Assembly: GCA_039815055.1 (NCBI GenBank)
Contig: JBCCAA010000017.1
Location: forward strand, 1-44,975
DNA: 44,975 nt
Direction of reading: 5' to 3'
Origin: UBA5336 sp039815055
GTDB taxonomy: Bacteria > Pseudomonadota > Alphaproteobacteria > Caulobacterales > Hyphomonadaceae
The notes under the pieces: model-generated
What the model was told of the DNA's origin: nothing
The model's input: the letters and a program-made list of their open reading frames with translations, nothing else
Database searches by the model: none
Made by a program: the position numbers and the translations under genes
Shown: in pieces, positions 17,023-26,133 of the stretch
Layout: every line of letters starts with the position of its first letter
How positions within the stretch are numbered: position 1 is the first letter of the stretch

Positions 17023-18867
17023 TTAATTTGCAGCGCCGAGCTGGGCTTCATACCAACGCTCTATATCGGCGCGGACCTGGACAAGGGGGCGCGGGCCACC
17101 TTCCAAGAGCGTAAAATGGAATGCCGCCACGTCGAAATTCGGCCCAATCACAGCTTCGGCCCGCTCGCGAAGGTCTTCGATCGTGACCGAGCCAGCCATA
17201 TAACTGGTGGCCTGGCCGGGCCAGACCATGATCCGGTCAACGGTTTCTTCCATCGCACTGGGCGCCAGACCCGTGGTTGAAATGAGATAATCCAAGGTCT
17301 CTTCGCGCGTCCATCGCATACGGTGAATTCCGGTATCGGCGACGGCACGGGCGGCATGGAAAAGCTGGGACTGAAGGATGCCGACACGCGCATAGGGGTC
17401 GTCATCATAAAGTCGGGCGTCCAGCGCGAGCGTCTCAGCATAACTTGCCCAGCCCTCACCATAGCCGGTGTTCCAGATCAACTGTCGGATCAGCGGCAGG
17501 CCTGCCGTCTCCATGGCGAACGACGCCTCGGTGTGGTGGCCCGGCACAGACTCATGCAAAACGAGTGCGGCCAGCGAAAATCTCGGCCAGGCCGAGACGT
17601 TAGACGTATCGACCTGAAACCGGGCCGGCCGGCTCCGGTCGGCAGGCGGAGGAAAGTACCGGGCGAAACCTGGCGGTCCATCAATCGTCTCAAGGGCAAT
17701 CGGCAGATCCGGCTGTCGCGCGATCCAGCCGTCGAGGCGCTGGACCTGCGCCAACTGCGTCGCCAGCAAAGTTTCCAGTTCAGCGCGCCCTTCGTCGGTT
17801 TCCGGTAAGGCCTGAAAGGCATCGAGCGCCAATGCTTCAAGCCGTGCGCCGACCGAGCCTTGGGCCCAGCCGAGGAAGGTCAACTCCTCGTTCAGCGCCT
17901 GAGTCAACGTATCGACGCGGGCGCGGGCCTGGCGATGTAAGCTCTCAGCAGATGTCCCAGCGCCAACATGCATGGCCAGAACAGCGTCGTAGTAGCCATC
18001 CCCCCGCGGGAAAGACCAAACGCCGGGAATTTCGGTTGCGCTGTTGCTTAGAAGTTCGACGGTGTCTGCCAGGCGTTCATAGGCGGGGCGGACGCGTTTT
18101 TCGAATGCGAGCTCGGCTTCAAGGTTAAGCTCGGCGCGATCTTCAGACGACAGGTCGTCCACGCCAGTCAAAAGATTGTCGAACGCGATCAATACGGGCT
18201 GGGCGGGGTCCGCCGTCTCCAAAACGCCTTCCAGGGCGGTGGATAAGCGGATCAGGATGGGCTCAGGCGGCAATATCCCCGCATCGGCGTCGGCCAGAAG
18301 GCGCAATCTCTCGTCATCAATGGCGCCGCCGAGGGCGGTCAGTCTTGAGATATACTCCGACGCCTCAAGACGGCTGTCGACAGATTGCCGGGACATCAAC
18401 AGCGCCGGGACATCAATCCAGGCGCCGCGCCGATGATCAAGAACGTAGGGGTAGGCGTTGCCCAGGCCGATCCAGCCATGGCCGAACTCGGCCACCGCGA
18501 CGGTATGGGTATATGTGCGCAATACCGCTTCCTGATCGCGCCGCAACGCGCTGCCCTCCGGCGCCAGGGGGGTGGACTCCTGATATTTCAGCACTTCGAT
18601 CCGCCGCAGTCGCAGCCGCTCAAACGCCGCCTGTGACCGGTCGCCGAGCACCATGTTCTCGCGCGGGTCCAGCCGGCCCGCCGGAAAGCCCAGCATGGTG
18701 ACCAATTCCGGCTGCGCCGACAGCTCCATGCGCGCCAACGTATCGAAGAGATCTTCGGTCTGCCGGGTCACGCTGCTGGACGGTTCATCGGGCACGGCTT
18801 GCGAGCAAGCGGCCGTAACCGCCAACGCGGCGGCAAAAACTGCTGAAAAACTTGCCAGTTTGCCCAT
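17023..18867 (-). CDS. DUF885-family lipoprotein, putative metallopeptidase
   Basis: 614 residues. The N-terminus MGKLASFSAVFAAALAVTAAC is a lipoprotein signal with Cys21 in TAAC. The body is the long helical DUF885 domain. The zinc-site-like motif is H438-E439-x3-G443-H444-H445 in LHESVPGHHTEASFA, and the family motifs NTGYGEGWASYAETLAL and GQATSYMAGSVTIEDLRE follow. DUF885 proteins resemble M32/M3-type carboxypeptidase folds and are probably periplasmic or outer-membrane-attached peptidases; no substrate is proven. It diverges from the SapC-family gene over 126 bp and sits 113 bp upstream of the VWA lipoprotein on the same strand. Confidence 0.88.
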   Translation of the reverse strand: MGKLASFSAVFAAALAVTAACSQAVPDEPSSSVTRQTEDLFDTLARMELSAQPELVTMLGFPAGRLDPRENMVLGDRSQAAFERLRLRRIEVLKYQESTPLAPEGSALRRDQEAVLRTYTHTVAVAEFGHGWIGLGNAYPYVLDHRRGAWIDVPALLMSRQSVDSRLEASEYISRLTALGGAIDDERLRLLADADAGILPPEPILIRLSTALEGVLETADPAQPVLIAFDNLLTGVDDLSSEDRAELNLEAELAFEKRVRPAYERLADTVELLSNSATEIPGVWSFPRGDGYYDAVLAMHVGAGTSAESLHRQARARVDTLTQALNEELTFLGWAQGSVGARLEALALDAFQALPETDEGRAELETLLATQLAQVQRLDGWIARQPDLPIALETIDGPPGFARYFPPPADRSRPARFQVDTSNVSAWPRFSLAALVLHESVPGHHTEASFAMETAGLPLIRQLIWNTGYGEGWASYAETLALDARLYDDDPYARVGILQSQLFHAARAVADTGIHRMRWTREETLDYLISTTGLAPSAMEETVDRIMVWPGQATSYMAGSVTIEDLRERAEAVIGPNFDVAAFHFTLLEGGPRPLVQVRADIERWYEAQLGAAN

Positions 18868-18993
18868 AACGCGCAGGGTGAAATGCGCCGGGGGCTGCGT
18901 AAAGTGAAATTAACCGCCTAAACAGCGCACCAACGGTTGTTCCTACTCCCCTGATCGGCTAATCGACCGCGATACTTGACGAGGAGAGACAAA

Positions 18994-19932
18994 GTGAACA
19001 CCCCTCCCCTGCAGCCGCAGCAACCTATGAGTGCCGGTGGTCCCGGTCAGCCCGGAGCTCCTGGACAACCCGGCGCCCCAGGGGCTCCCGGTCAACCTGG
19101 CGCTCCAGGCGCCCCCGGACAGCCCGGCGCCCCTGGTGCGCCTGGCCAACCCGGAGCACCTGCTGGTGGCTCACCGATCACTGGCAATGTCTTGTTCTAC
19201 AAGAAACCAGAGCCGCTTTCTCCAGAGCAGCACGGCAATCTTGGTGTGAAGCAAATTCCGCAGCCGTTCGGCTTCTTGCGCGAAGCCCACGCCGTCCCGG
19301 TGACTGTTACCGAATTCGGCATGGCCGCCAGTGCTTATCCGGTGATCTTCGTTGGTGGAGACCGAGTACCGGTTGCCGTTATGGGTGTTCGCCAGGGCCA
19401 GAACCTGTTTGTGACCAATGAGGGCCAGACAGAAACGGACTTCTACGTCCCGGCCTTTGTGCGCCGCTATCCGTTCGTGTTTGCCTCAGACAATGATTCC
19501 GACCGCCTTCTGCTGTGTGTGGATCGCGAAGCGCCGATGGTGTCGAACCAGCCGGAAGTGGCCTTTTTTGAAGGTGGCCAGCCGAGCAAGTTCACCAATG
19601 ACGCCATCGAATTCTGTAAAGAATTTGAACGCCAGCGACGCGCGACTACGGAATTCGCTCAGATGCTGACGCGTTTTGACTTGTTCGAACAAAAGACCGT
19701 GGCCTTCCAGCCGCGCGACAACCAGGGCAACCCGGTGGGCGAACAGCAAAAAATCGCTGACTATTGGGCGGTGTCGGAAGAAAAGCTGAACGCGCTTCCA
19801 GCCGAACAGTTCAATGAGCTGAAAAACAATGGCGCCCTCGGCGCGGTTTATGCTCACCTGATCTCGCTTCTGAACTGGTCACGCATTATCCAGCGCGCCG
19901 TTCGTGCCAATCAGCAGTCTGGTTCGGCCTGA
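18994..19932 (+). CDS. SapC-family protein with an N-terminal collagen-like tract
   Basis: 312 residues from GTG 18994, chosen because GAGGAGA lies at 18981-18987; a TTG at 18976 is upstream of that site. Residues 1-14 are Gln/Pro-rich, 15-56 are fourteen uninterrupted Gly-X-Pro-type triplets built from Gly, Gln, Ala and Pro, and about 60-310 are the SapC domain (FGFLREAHAVPVTVTEFGMA, VAVMGVRQGQNLFV, FYVPAFVRRYPFVFASDN). SapC was named from a Campylobacter S-layer-locus protein but is common in alphaproteobacteria, where its role is unclear. No signal peptide is visible, so the collagen-like arm is probably cytoplasmic or exported by a non-Sec route. A rho-independent terminator follows at 19960-19993. 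Confidence 0.88.
   Translation: MNTPPLQPQQPMSAGGPGQPGAPGQPGAPGAPGQPGAPGAPGQPGAPGAPGQPGAPAGGSPITGNVLFYKKPEPLSPEQHGNLGVKQIPQPFGFLREAHAVPVTVTEFGMAASAYPVIFVGGDRVPVAVMGVRQGQNLFVTNEGQTETDFYVPAFVRRYPFVFASDNDSDRLLLCVDREAPMVSNQPEVAFFEGGQPSKFTNDAIEFCKEFERQRRATTEFAQMLTRFDLFEQKTVAFQPRDNQGNPVGEQQKIADYWAVSEEKLNALPAEQFNELKNNGALGAVYAHLISLLNWSRIIQRAVRANQQSGSA
19036..19161 (+). repeat. Collagen-like Gly-X-Pro triplet repeat inside the SapC-family gene
   Basis: Fourteen consecutive 9-base triplet units encode Gly15 to Pro56 of the protein, mostly GQP and GAP, arranged as a higher-order GAP-GQP-GAP nonapeptide (27 bases). Third codon positions differ between units (for example CCC, CCT and CCA for proline), so the repeat is not a recent slippage product; the protein pattern appears to be what is kept. 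Confidence 0.95.
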
Positions 19933-19959
19933 TTGGGCCACCCAAAAACGAAACTTCAG

Positions 19960-19993
19960 ACAGGGCGGTTCCTTTGAGGGCCGCCCTGTTTTC
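19960..19993 (+). terminator. Rho-independent terminator after the SapC-family gene
   Basis: ACAGGGCGG (19960-19968) pairs perfectly with CCGCCCTGT (19981-19989) around a 12-base loop, followed by TTTTC. It lies 28 bases after the SapC stop and separates that gene from the DsbD-like gene. Confidence 0.75.
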
Positions 19994-20089
19994 ATGTTCA
20001 CAACCCCGTCAACTCGGCGCGAACCCCTTTGAGGATACAATGAACGCGCGCATATCGGCGCCTGACATGCCCAAAAAGGGACTCTCCCA

Positions 20090-22243
20090 ATGATCGCCCG
20101 TATCGCTGCCTGGTTGACTGTACTCACTTTTATCGCGGTTCCCTTGGGCGCCGTCGCGCAACCTTATGACGCTGGTCATGCCGAAGTTGAGCTGATCTCG
20201 GAACGCGACGTCGCCGTGCCAGGCGAAACCATCTATCTGGCTCTCGACAAGACCATCGATGAAGGTTGGCACGTCTATTGGCGCAATGCCGGTGATGCCG
20301 GCCTACCGCCTCAGATCTTCTGGGATGAAAGCCCGCTGGGCAAGGTGACCGAAGACGCAGATTTCACCTGGCCACTGCCAAAACTCCTGCCCGTCGTTGA
20401 GGGCGAGATCATGGACTATGGCTATGACGACCAGCTGACCCTGCCCTTCCAACTTACGGTTCCGCGCGATGCCGTCGGCCCCATCATGCTGACAGGGATT
20501 GCCGACTATCTGATTTGCAAGGATGTCTGCATTCCCGAGACAGCGCCTGTCTCGATCACGATTGACGTTGGCGCCGAGCAGGTTCCCAATTCCGCCAATG
20601 CCATGAAGATCGCATCGGCCCTGATGGCCGCACCACGCCCGTTTGACGGCGAGGCGGTTGTCGTCGCCAAGAACGGCTCTCTCGACCTTAGCCTTGCGCC
20701 AACACTTGATGGACAGTTTGTCGACGGCGACCTTCGCTTCTTTCCTTATGGCAACGAAATCGTCCACGCCGCGGGCCAGGACGTCAGCCGGGGCGAAACT
20801 GGCGCCTCGCTGCGCCTGACGCCCAACACGCGAAACAGCGTCGAAGGTCGTCTCGAGGGGGTTGTCAAAGTCACCGGAGCAAGCGGCATGGAGTCCGGCT
20901 ATATTGTCTCCGCAGTACTTTCCGACACCACCCTGGCAGGCACGTTGGGTAGTGGCGGTTTTGCGGCCTCGGGTTCGGGCGAGTCGATGAGCACCGCGCC
21001 GACGCTGGGTTTGCTCGCCATTATTGGCCTGGCCTTCCTCGGCGGGCTGGTTCTGAACCTGATGCCCTGCGTGCTGCCTGTTCTGTCGATCAAGGCGATG
21101 GGCATGGTCCAGTCCGCTTCCAACGGGAATGCAGGTGAACTGCGCAGCCATGGCATCGCTTATACACTTGGCGTGCTGGCCGCCTTTGCGGCTCTGGCAG
21201 CCGCATTCGTGATCCTGCGTGGATTTGGCGAGTTCTGGGCGCTGGGATCGCTGCTTCAGTATCCCATCATCGTCGCCGGGCTGGCGATTGCCGCCTTCCT
21301 GCTGGGCCTGTGGCTGTTTGGCGTGTTCGAGCTTGGAACGTCAGTTCAGAACGTCGGCAGCTCCGCGGCCAACCGGGGCGGCACAACTGGCGCGTTTGCC
21401 ACTGGCCTTCTAGCGGCGACGGCCGGTGCGCCGTGTGTCGGCCCGTTCATGGGCGTCGCCCTGGGCGCGACGCTGGAACGCCCGGCCGCCGAGGTCTTCC
21501 TCGTCTATCTTGTCCTGGGGCTTGGCCTCGCTGCACCCTTTCTGATCCTGAGCTTCCTGCCCCAGCTCTCACGGTTCCTGCCTAAGCCGGGGGCCTGGAT
21601 GGAGCGCGTGAAACAGTTCTTCGCCTTCCCGATGTTCCTTACAGCCGCTGCCTTGCTTGTGGTGCTGGGCCAACAGGCCGGCCATGGCGCAGTGGGATGG
21701 CTTGTAGCCGGTGCGGCACTGATCGCCTTTGGCATCTGGGCACTGAAGTCGGCGGGCGGCAGCCTGCGCCCGGTGGCGCTGGGTATCGGTGCACTGGCTC
21801 TGATCGGTGGCATCGCCCTGCCGCTCTACACCTCAGCCAAGTCCAAGCCTGCGGTGGCGGGAACGGTCACCGCATATGGCGCTGCGTTCGAGACAGAGGC
21901 CTGGAGCCCACAACGCGTGGCGGAGCTGACAGCCGAAGGCAAGGGCGTGTTTGTCGACTTCACCGCGACCTGGTGTATCATCTGCCAGGCCAACAAACGC
22001 ACCACACTCACCCGCACTGAAGTTCTGCAGGCCTTGGCCGACAATGACATCGTCTTCCTGGTGGCCGACTTCACAAACAAAGACCAGCTAATTGCCGACG
22101 AGCTGCAACTTCGAAACCGGCCGGGCGTTCCAATGTACCTGCTGTTTCCGCCCGGGCAGAGCGAACCGCGCCTCCTGCCGCAAACGCTGACGCCATCACT
22201 TATGCTTGATCAGATCGCTGAAGTGACTGGGAACGACGTATAA
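20090..22243 (+). CDS. DsbD/ScsB-like transmembrane thiol-disulfide reductase
   Basis: 717 residues. This family carries electrons from cytoplasmic thioredoxin across the inner membrane to periplasmic thiol proteins. A signal peptide (1-23, ending GAVA) is followed by a large periplasmic domain (about 30-290) with Cys143-x3-Cys147 in ICKDVCIP. The membrane domain starts near 305 and carries the redox pair Cys327 (LMPCVLPVLSIKAMG) and Cys449 (GAPCVGPFMG). Their separation of 122 residues equals that of the pair recalled for E. coli DsbD (163 and 285). The C-terminal thioredoxin domain has Cys629-I-I-Cys632 in FTATWCIICQANK. The long N-terminal domain favours ScsB-type over classical DsbD. A secreted redoxin gene follows 36 bases downstream, a likely electron acceptor. 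Confidence 0.92.
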   Translation: MIARIAAWLTVLTFIAVPLGAVAQPYDAGHAEVELISERDVAVPGETIYLALDKTIDEGWHVYWRNAGDAGLPPQIFWDESPLGKVTEDADFTWPLPKLLPVVEGEIMDYGYDDQLTLPFQLTVPRDAVGPIMLTGIADYLICKDVCIPETAPVSITIDVGAEQVPNSANAMKIASALMAAPRPFDGEAVVVAKNGSLDLSLAPTLDGQFVDGDLRFFPYGNEIVHAAGQDVSRGETGASLRLTPNTRNSVEGRLEGVVKVTGASGMESGYIVSAVLSDTTLAGTLGSGGFAASGSGESMSTAPTLGLLAIIGLAFLGGLVLNLMPCVLPVLSIKAMGMVQSASNGNAGELRSHGIAYTLGVLAAFAALAAAFVILRGFGEFWALGSLLQYPIIVAGLAIAAFLLGLWLFGVFELGTSVQNVGSSAANRGGTTGAFATGLLAATAGAPCVGPFMGVALGATLERPAAEVFLVYLVLGLGLAAPFLILSFLPQLSRFLPKPGAWMERVKQFFAFPMFLTAAALLVVLGQQAGHGAVGWLVAGAALIAFGIWALKSAGGSLRPVALGIGALALIGGIALPLYTSAKSKPAVAGTVTAYGAAFETEAWSPQRVAELTAEGKGVFVDFTATWCIICQANKRTTLTRTEVLQALADNDIVFLVADFTNKDQLIADELQLRNRPGVPMYLLFPPGQSEPRLLPQTLTPSLMLDQIAEVTGNDV

Positions 22244-22279
22244 TAGCGCTATACTCCCGGCAACGAGCGGAGCTTTCCA

Positions 22280-22936
22280 ATGGAGATCAAATTGAACACG
22301 CGCAACATCTTCCTTGCTTGCGGCATGGCCGCCGCTGTCGCCCTCACCGTGGGTGCCCTTGTCGCGTCCACCGCGGATGCAGAAACGCCATCCGTCCAGG
22401 CCGGAACCCTCGCCCCGACGTTTTCCGCGACCAATAGCTTCGGCGAAACCGTGTCTTTGGCTGATTATGCTGGCCAGACCGTGGTTCTGGAGTGGACCAA
22501 TCATGACTGCCCGTTCGTGGTAAAGCACTATGATAGTGAGCATGCCAACATGCAGACCCAACAGACCAGCGCCGGAGACGACGATGTGGTTTGGTTGTCG
22601 GTGATTTCCTCAGCACCGGGCAAACAGGGCCACGTTTCCCCAGCCGTCGCCAATGAGCTGACCACCAGCCGCGGCGCCGCGCCTGCACATGTTCTGATCG
22701 ATGAGAACGGCGACATTGGCCGCCTTTATGAGGCGAAAACCACGCCGCACATGTTTGTCATCAATGGCGACGGTGTGATCGAGTATGATGGCGCCATCGA
22801 CTCCAAGAAATCCACACGCACCAGTGATATCCCGACCGCCACTCAATATGTGGTCGCAGCCCTGGACGCGATGGACACAGGTGCACCGATCGAAACAGCG
22901 TCGTCGACGCCTTACGGTTGCTCGGTCAAATACTGA
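22280..22936 (+). CDS. Secreted thioredoxin-fold redoxin (AhpC/TSA type)
   Basis: 218 residues. The N-terminus has an uncleaved-anchor or signal sequence (IFLACGMAAAVALTVGALVAS, about 10-30) ending near ADA-ET. The redoxin domain includes GTLAPTFSATNSFGETVSLA and a single active-site-like cysteine, Cys77 in NHDCPFVVKHYDSE, so it is not a CxxC thioredoxin. APAHVLIDENGDIGRLYEAK and TPHMFVINGDGVIEYDGAID follow. The C-terminus ends PYGCSVKY (Cys214), a conserved tail in this family that could form a disulfide with Cys77. It probably works in the periplasm as a thiol peroxidase or thiol carrier kept reduced by the upstream DsbD-like protein. Its last 25 bases overlap the convergent hypothetical gene. 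Confidence 0.87.
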   Translation: MEIKLNTRNIFLACGMAAAVALTVGALVASTADAETPSVQAGTLAPTFSATNSFGETVSLADYAGQTVVLEWTNHDCPFVVKHYDSEHANMQTQQTSAGDDDVVWLSVISSAPGKQGHVSPAVANELTTSRGAAPAHVLIDENGDIGRLYEAKTTPHMFVINGDGVIEYDGAIDSKKSTRTSDIPTATQYVVAALDAMDTGAPIETASSTPYGCSVKY

Positions 22937-23394
22937 AGCGCGGCGTTCGGCGACCCCACACACGAAATCGGCGTCGCTGACCGGCGCATGGATGGATTGT
23001 CCTGACGGGCGCCAGCATAAACGGCAGCCAAGGCAACGCTTTCTGCATCATAGAACAGCGTTGCCAACCGCCGCAGGGCTGGCGTTCGTGTCTCATCGAG
23101 CGTGAACGCATCCAGCTGTATCTCGGCCTCTTCGGACATCCCCCGGAAGATGCAGCCAAGGTCGGCCGGCCCGCCGCTTTTCTCAATCCAGCTTCCCAGA
23201 CGGGATGCATTGACAGCAAACCGGATCAGGGAGTCTTCGAAATCGGCGGGCAAATCCCCGCCTTCAATCGCATGAACGGTGTGCACATAAAGATCGCTGG
23301 CCGCATATCCCCACTCCTGGGCCAGATCTGGGCTGGCCTGGGCTGATCCGGCGAAAAAGATCGCCGCAATGGCAACGGTCAGTCGTTTCAACAT
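22912..23394 (-). CDS. Conserved hypothetical secreted protein
   Basis: 160 residues from ATG 23394, chosen because GAGGAG lies just upstream on this strand and because it gives a clean signal peptide (MLKRLTVAIAAIFFAGSAQA). The mature part is mostly helical and contains two cysteines (DLGCIFRG and PISCVGSP) that could form a disulfide in the periplasm. It resembles no family I can name. It converges on and overlaps the redoxin gene by 25 bases, which leaves no room for a terminator between them. With the thiol-reductase genes next door, a role as a disulfide-containing client is conceivable but unsupported. Confidence 0.7.
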   Translation of the reverse strand: MLKRLTVAIAAIFFAGSAQASPDLAQEWGYAASDLYVHTVHAIEGGDLPADFEDSLIRFAVNASRLGSWIEKSGGPADLGCIFRGMSEEAEIQLDAFTLDETRTPALRRLATLFYDAESVALAAVYAGARQDNPSMRRSATPISCVGSPNAALQYLTEQP

Positions 23395-23543
23395 GGGGCG
23401 CTCCTCGAATTTCTCTTCCTGCGTGCAGCAAAGCCCATGCCGTTCGCCTGAAACGCACTCCCTAGACTGCACCCTTCACACATCGCCGCTGTTTCGATAC
23501 AGCCTCACGGGCTTAACAGTGGCGCCGCATCCGAGATTTTTTC

Positions 23544-25025
23544 ATGGCCAAGTCCGATACGCCAAAACCGCGCGACCTGGCGCGCAAGCCGCGCGGTTTC
23601 CCAGACCGACGTGAGCCCGCGCTCATGGCCGAAGCCGACATGCTGGCCCGCGTGACGCAGGTGTATGAACGATGGGGGTTTGAAGCCCTGGACACCGGCG
23701 CGTTCGAATATGTCGACGCGCTGGGCAAGTTCCTGCCCGATACCGACAGACCGAATGAAGGCGTGTTTGCGCTGCAAGACGATGACGAGCAGTGGATCGC
23801 CCTGCGCTATGATCTCACAGCGCCGCTGGCACGCTTTGCTGCTGAACACTGGCAGTCTGTCCCCAAACCCTTCCGTCGCTATGCTTCGGGCCCGGTTTGG
23901 CGCAATGAGAAGCCTGGCCCAGGTCGGTTTCGCCAATTTACCCAATGTGACGCCGATACGGTGGGCGCACCCGGCGCTCACGCCGATGGTGAGATGATCG
24001 CCATGGCGGCTGAAGCCATGCGCGCGGCCGGCGCCGGGGATGGCGAGTTCGTGGTGCGCGTGAACACGCGGCGCGTTCTGAATGGCGTGCTCAGCGCGGC
24101 GGGCGTGACAACAGATACCGCCCGGCTGACCGTGTTGCGCGCCCTCGACAAGCTGGACCGGCTTGGGCCTGGGGGCGTCAGTGATCTGCTGGGGGACGGC
24201 CGGCTGGACGAGTCGGGTGACTTCACCAAAGGCGCCGGTCTGGACGATGCGGCCCGCAAGACGGTGCTCGCCTTCGCTGAAGCGGGTGCGCCAAGCCGGG
24301 CGGAGACTCTGGCCAATCTGGAAAAAGCTGCCGGAAGCAGCGAAGACGGAAGGGCCGGGCTGGAGGAGCTGTCGGCAATTGCTGCGGCTCTGGAGGCGTT
24401 CGCCACGCCAGAGGCCGACGTCGCCATCGATCCCAGCGTTGTGCGCGGTCTGGAATACTATACTGGCGCGGTGTTCGAAGCCGAACTGCTCAGCGAAACC
24501 ACTGACGAGACCGGTCAGGTTGTGCGGATCGGTTCGGTCGGTGGCGGAGGGCGGTATGATGATCTTATTGCCCGCTTTACCGGCCAGACTGTGCCCGCTA
24601 CCGGGTTCTCGGTCGGCATTTCCCGGCTTGTGACCGCCTTTGCGATACGCGGCGATCTATCAGACCGTTCCGGACCCATCGTGGTGCTGAATTTGAACCG
24701 CGACAACCCGACGGAAGCCCTGAAACTGGCGACGGAACTGCGCCAGGCGGGCCTGCGCGCTGAGCCTTATATGGGCGGCTCTGGCATGCGGCCCCAGATG
24801 AAATATGCCGATCGCCGCGGCGCGCCCGCGGTGGTCATTGTCGGCGAAGACGAGATTGAAAAGGGCGTGGTGACGATCAAGGACCTCAAGGTCGGTGCAG
24901 CGGAAGCAAAAGCGATCGATAGCAATGAGGAATATCGCACCGCACGCCCCGGCCAGTTTGAAGCGCCGCGCGGCGACATGGTCGACCGCCTACGCCAGAT
25001 CGTGGAGGCGAGCGATGACACCTGA
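23544..25025 (+). CDS. hisS: Histidyl-tRNA synthetase
   Basis: 493 residues. The enzyme charges tRNA-His in the cytoplasm. Seen: class II motif 2 region (LRYDLTAPLARF, then FRRYASGPVWRNEKPGPGR and FRQFTQCDADTVG), the histidine-specific motifs GLEYYTGAVFEAEL and GGGGRYDDLI, and the C-terminal anticodon-binding domain beginning near IVVLNLNRDNP. This long alphaproteobacterial form starts at residue 1 with a short basic N-terminus. No strong ribosome site is visible before the ATG, which follows an ATTTTTTC run. It begins the hisS-hisZ-hisG block and its 3' end overlaps hisZ by 11 bases. Confidence 0.95.
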   Translation: MAKSDTPKPRDLARKPRGFPDRREPALMAEADMLARVTQVYERWGFEALDTGAFEYVDALGKFLPDTDRPNEGVFALQDDDEQWIALRYDLTAPLARFAAEHWQSVPKPFRRYASGPVWRNEKPGPGRFRQFTQCDADTVGAPGAHADGEMIAMAAEAMRAAGAGDGEFVVRVNTRRVLNGVLSAAGVTTDTARLTVLRALDKLDRLGPGGVSDLLGDGRLDESGDFTKGAGLDDAARKTVLAFAEAGAPSRAETLANLEKAAGSSEDGRAGLEELSAIAAALEAFATPEADVAIDPSVVRGLEYYTGAVFEAELLSETTDETGQVVRIGSVGGGGRYDDLIARFTGQTVPATGFSVGISRLVTAFAIRGDLSDRSGPIVVLNLNRDNPTEALKLATELRQAGLRAEPYMGGSGMRPQMKYADRRGAPAVVIVGEDEIEKGVVTIKDLKVGAAEAKAIDSNEEYRTARPGQFEAPRGDMVDRLRQIVEASDDT

Positions 25026-26133
25026 CGCCGCCCAGAAGACGGCCATCACCGCATTTGAACCGCTGGGGGGCGAGTTGGTGGATCCGCCCTCCCTGATGCC
25101 AGCGTCTCGCCCATTGGATGTATCTGGCGAGGCGGTGCGCGCGCGTTTGTGCGTGTTCAGCAATGCCAGCGGAAACGAGACCGCGTTGCGGCCAGACCTT
25201 ACCCTGCCCGTGGCCGAACTTGAATCGGCACGTCGCAAGGACGGCAGCACCGATGAGACGACTTACCGTTATTCCGCGCGCGCCTTTCGCCTGCCAACTT
25301 CGCCCGACCAGACCATGGAGTTCGTTCAGGTCGGGTTTGAACGTTTTGGAGCCGAATCGACTCCGGCTTCGGATGCCGATGCCTTCGGCGCGGTGATGGA
25401 CGCCATAGATGCCGCCAATGCGCCTGTGGACCGCATCATCCTTGGAGATCTGGCGATCTTCGATGCGTTTGTGGCCGCGCTTGAACTGGCGGATGAAACG
25501 CAGGCTGCGCTGCGACGCGCGTTCCGTTTGCAGGGTGGGGTGTCCAACCTGTTGCAGGCCGATGCCGAAACAGCGGAGTCAACGCTGATCCGGAAGGCAA
25601 CAAGCCAGGCCGACGCAGAATCCCTGGTCAGCCAGATGCTGGAGCTTTCCGGCACGCCGCTTGTGGCGGGACGGTCGGTCTCCGACATCGCGGAACGCCT
25701 GAGGGCAAAGGCCGATACCGGCGGAGCCGACGGGCTGACCGATGCAGCGCGTCTCATATTAAGGGACATCATTCAGGTTCGCGGCACGAGTATTGATACC
25801 CTCGATGAGGTTGCCTCCATCGCGCAATCACACGGCCTGTACTCCATCAACCCCGCGATTGAGGCGCTATCGAAACGGTTTGACCTGATCAAGGACCGGG
25901 TTGGCGACGCTGATCTGACCTTCGACACCACGTTCGGACGTCGGTTCAATTACTATGATGGCTTCGTGTTCGAGATATTCGCCCCCGGCGCCGCAGACAC
26001 CTCTCCCATGGGCGCGGGCGGGCGCTATGACAGCTTGATCCACAGGCTCAGCGCTGGGGCGGCGCACGCAACCGGCATTGGCGGTGTGGTGCGCCCTGAA
26101 CGCCTCGCAGACGCTGTGGAGGCGGGCCAATGA
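25015..26133 (+). CDS. hisZ: ATP phosphoribosyltransferase regulatory subunit HisZ
   Basis: 372 residues from ATG 25015, which overlaps the hisS stop; the frame is open further upstream only inside hisS. HisZ is a class II synthetase-like protein without aminoacylation activity that assembles with short-form HisG and mediates histidine feedback. Seen: LRPDLTLPVAELESARRK, YSARAFRLPTSPDQTMEFVQVGFE split over residues about 80-105, a middle region rich in Ala and Glu, and RRFNYYDGFVFEIFAPG with GAGGRYDSLIHRL near the C-terminus. It starts inside hisS and overlaps the hisG start by ATGA, so all three are translationally coupled. Confidence 0.93.
   Translation: MTPDAAQKTAITAFEPLGGELVDPPSLMPASRPLDVSGEAVRARLCVFSNASGNETALRPDLTLPVAELESARRKDGSTDETTYRYSARAFRLPTSPDQTMEFVQVGFERFGAESTPASDADAFGAVMDAIDAANAPVDRIILGDLAIFDAFVAALELADETQAALRRAFRLQGGVSNLLQADAETAESTLIRKATSQADAESLVSQMLELSGTPLVAGRSVSDIAERLRAKADTGGADGLTDAARLILRDIIQVRGTSIDTLDEVASIAQSHGLYSINPAIEALSKRFDLIKDRVGDADLTFDTTFGRRFNYYDGFVFEIFAPGAADTSPMGAGGRYDSLIHRLSAGAAHATGIGGVVRPERLADAVEAGQ

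Noticed and set aside
19036..19161. Short tandem repeats resembling a CRISPR or minisatellite
   Set aside because: The repeat is in frame within the SapC-family gene, with no spacers, and the wobble bases vary; it is a coding collagen-like tract.
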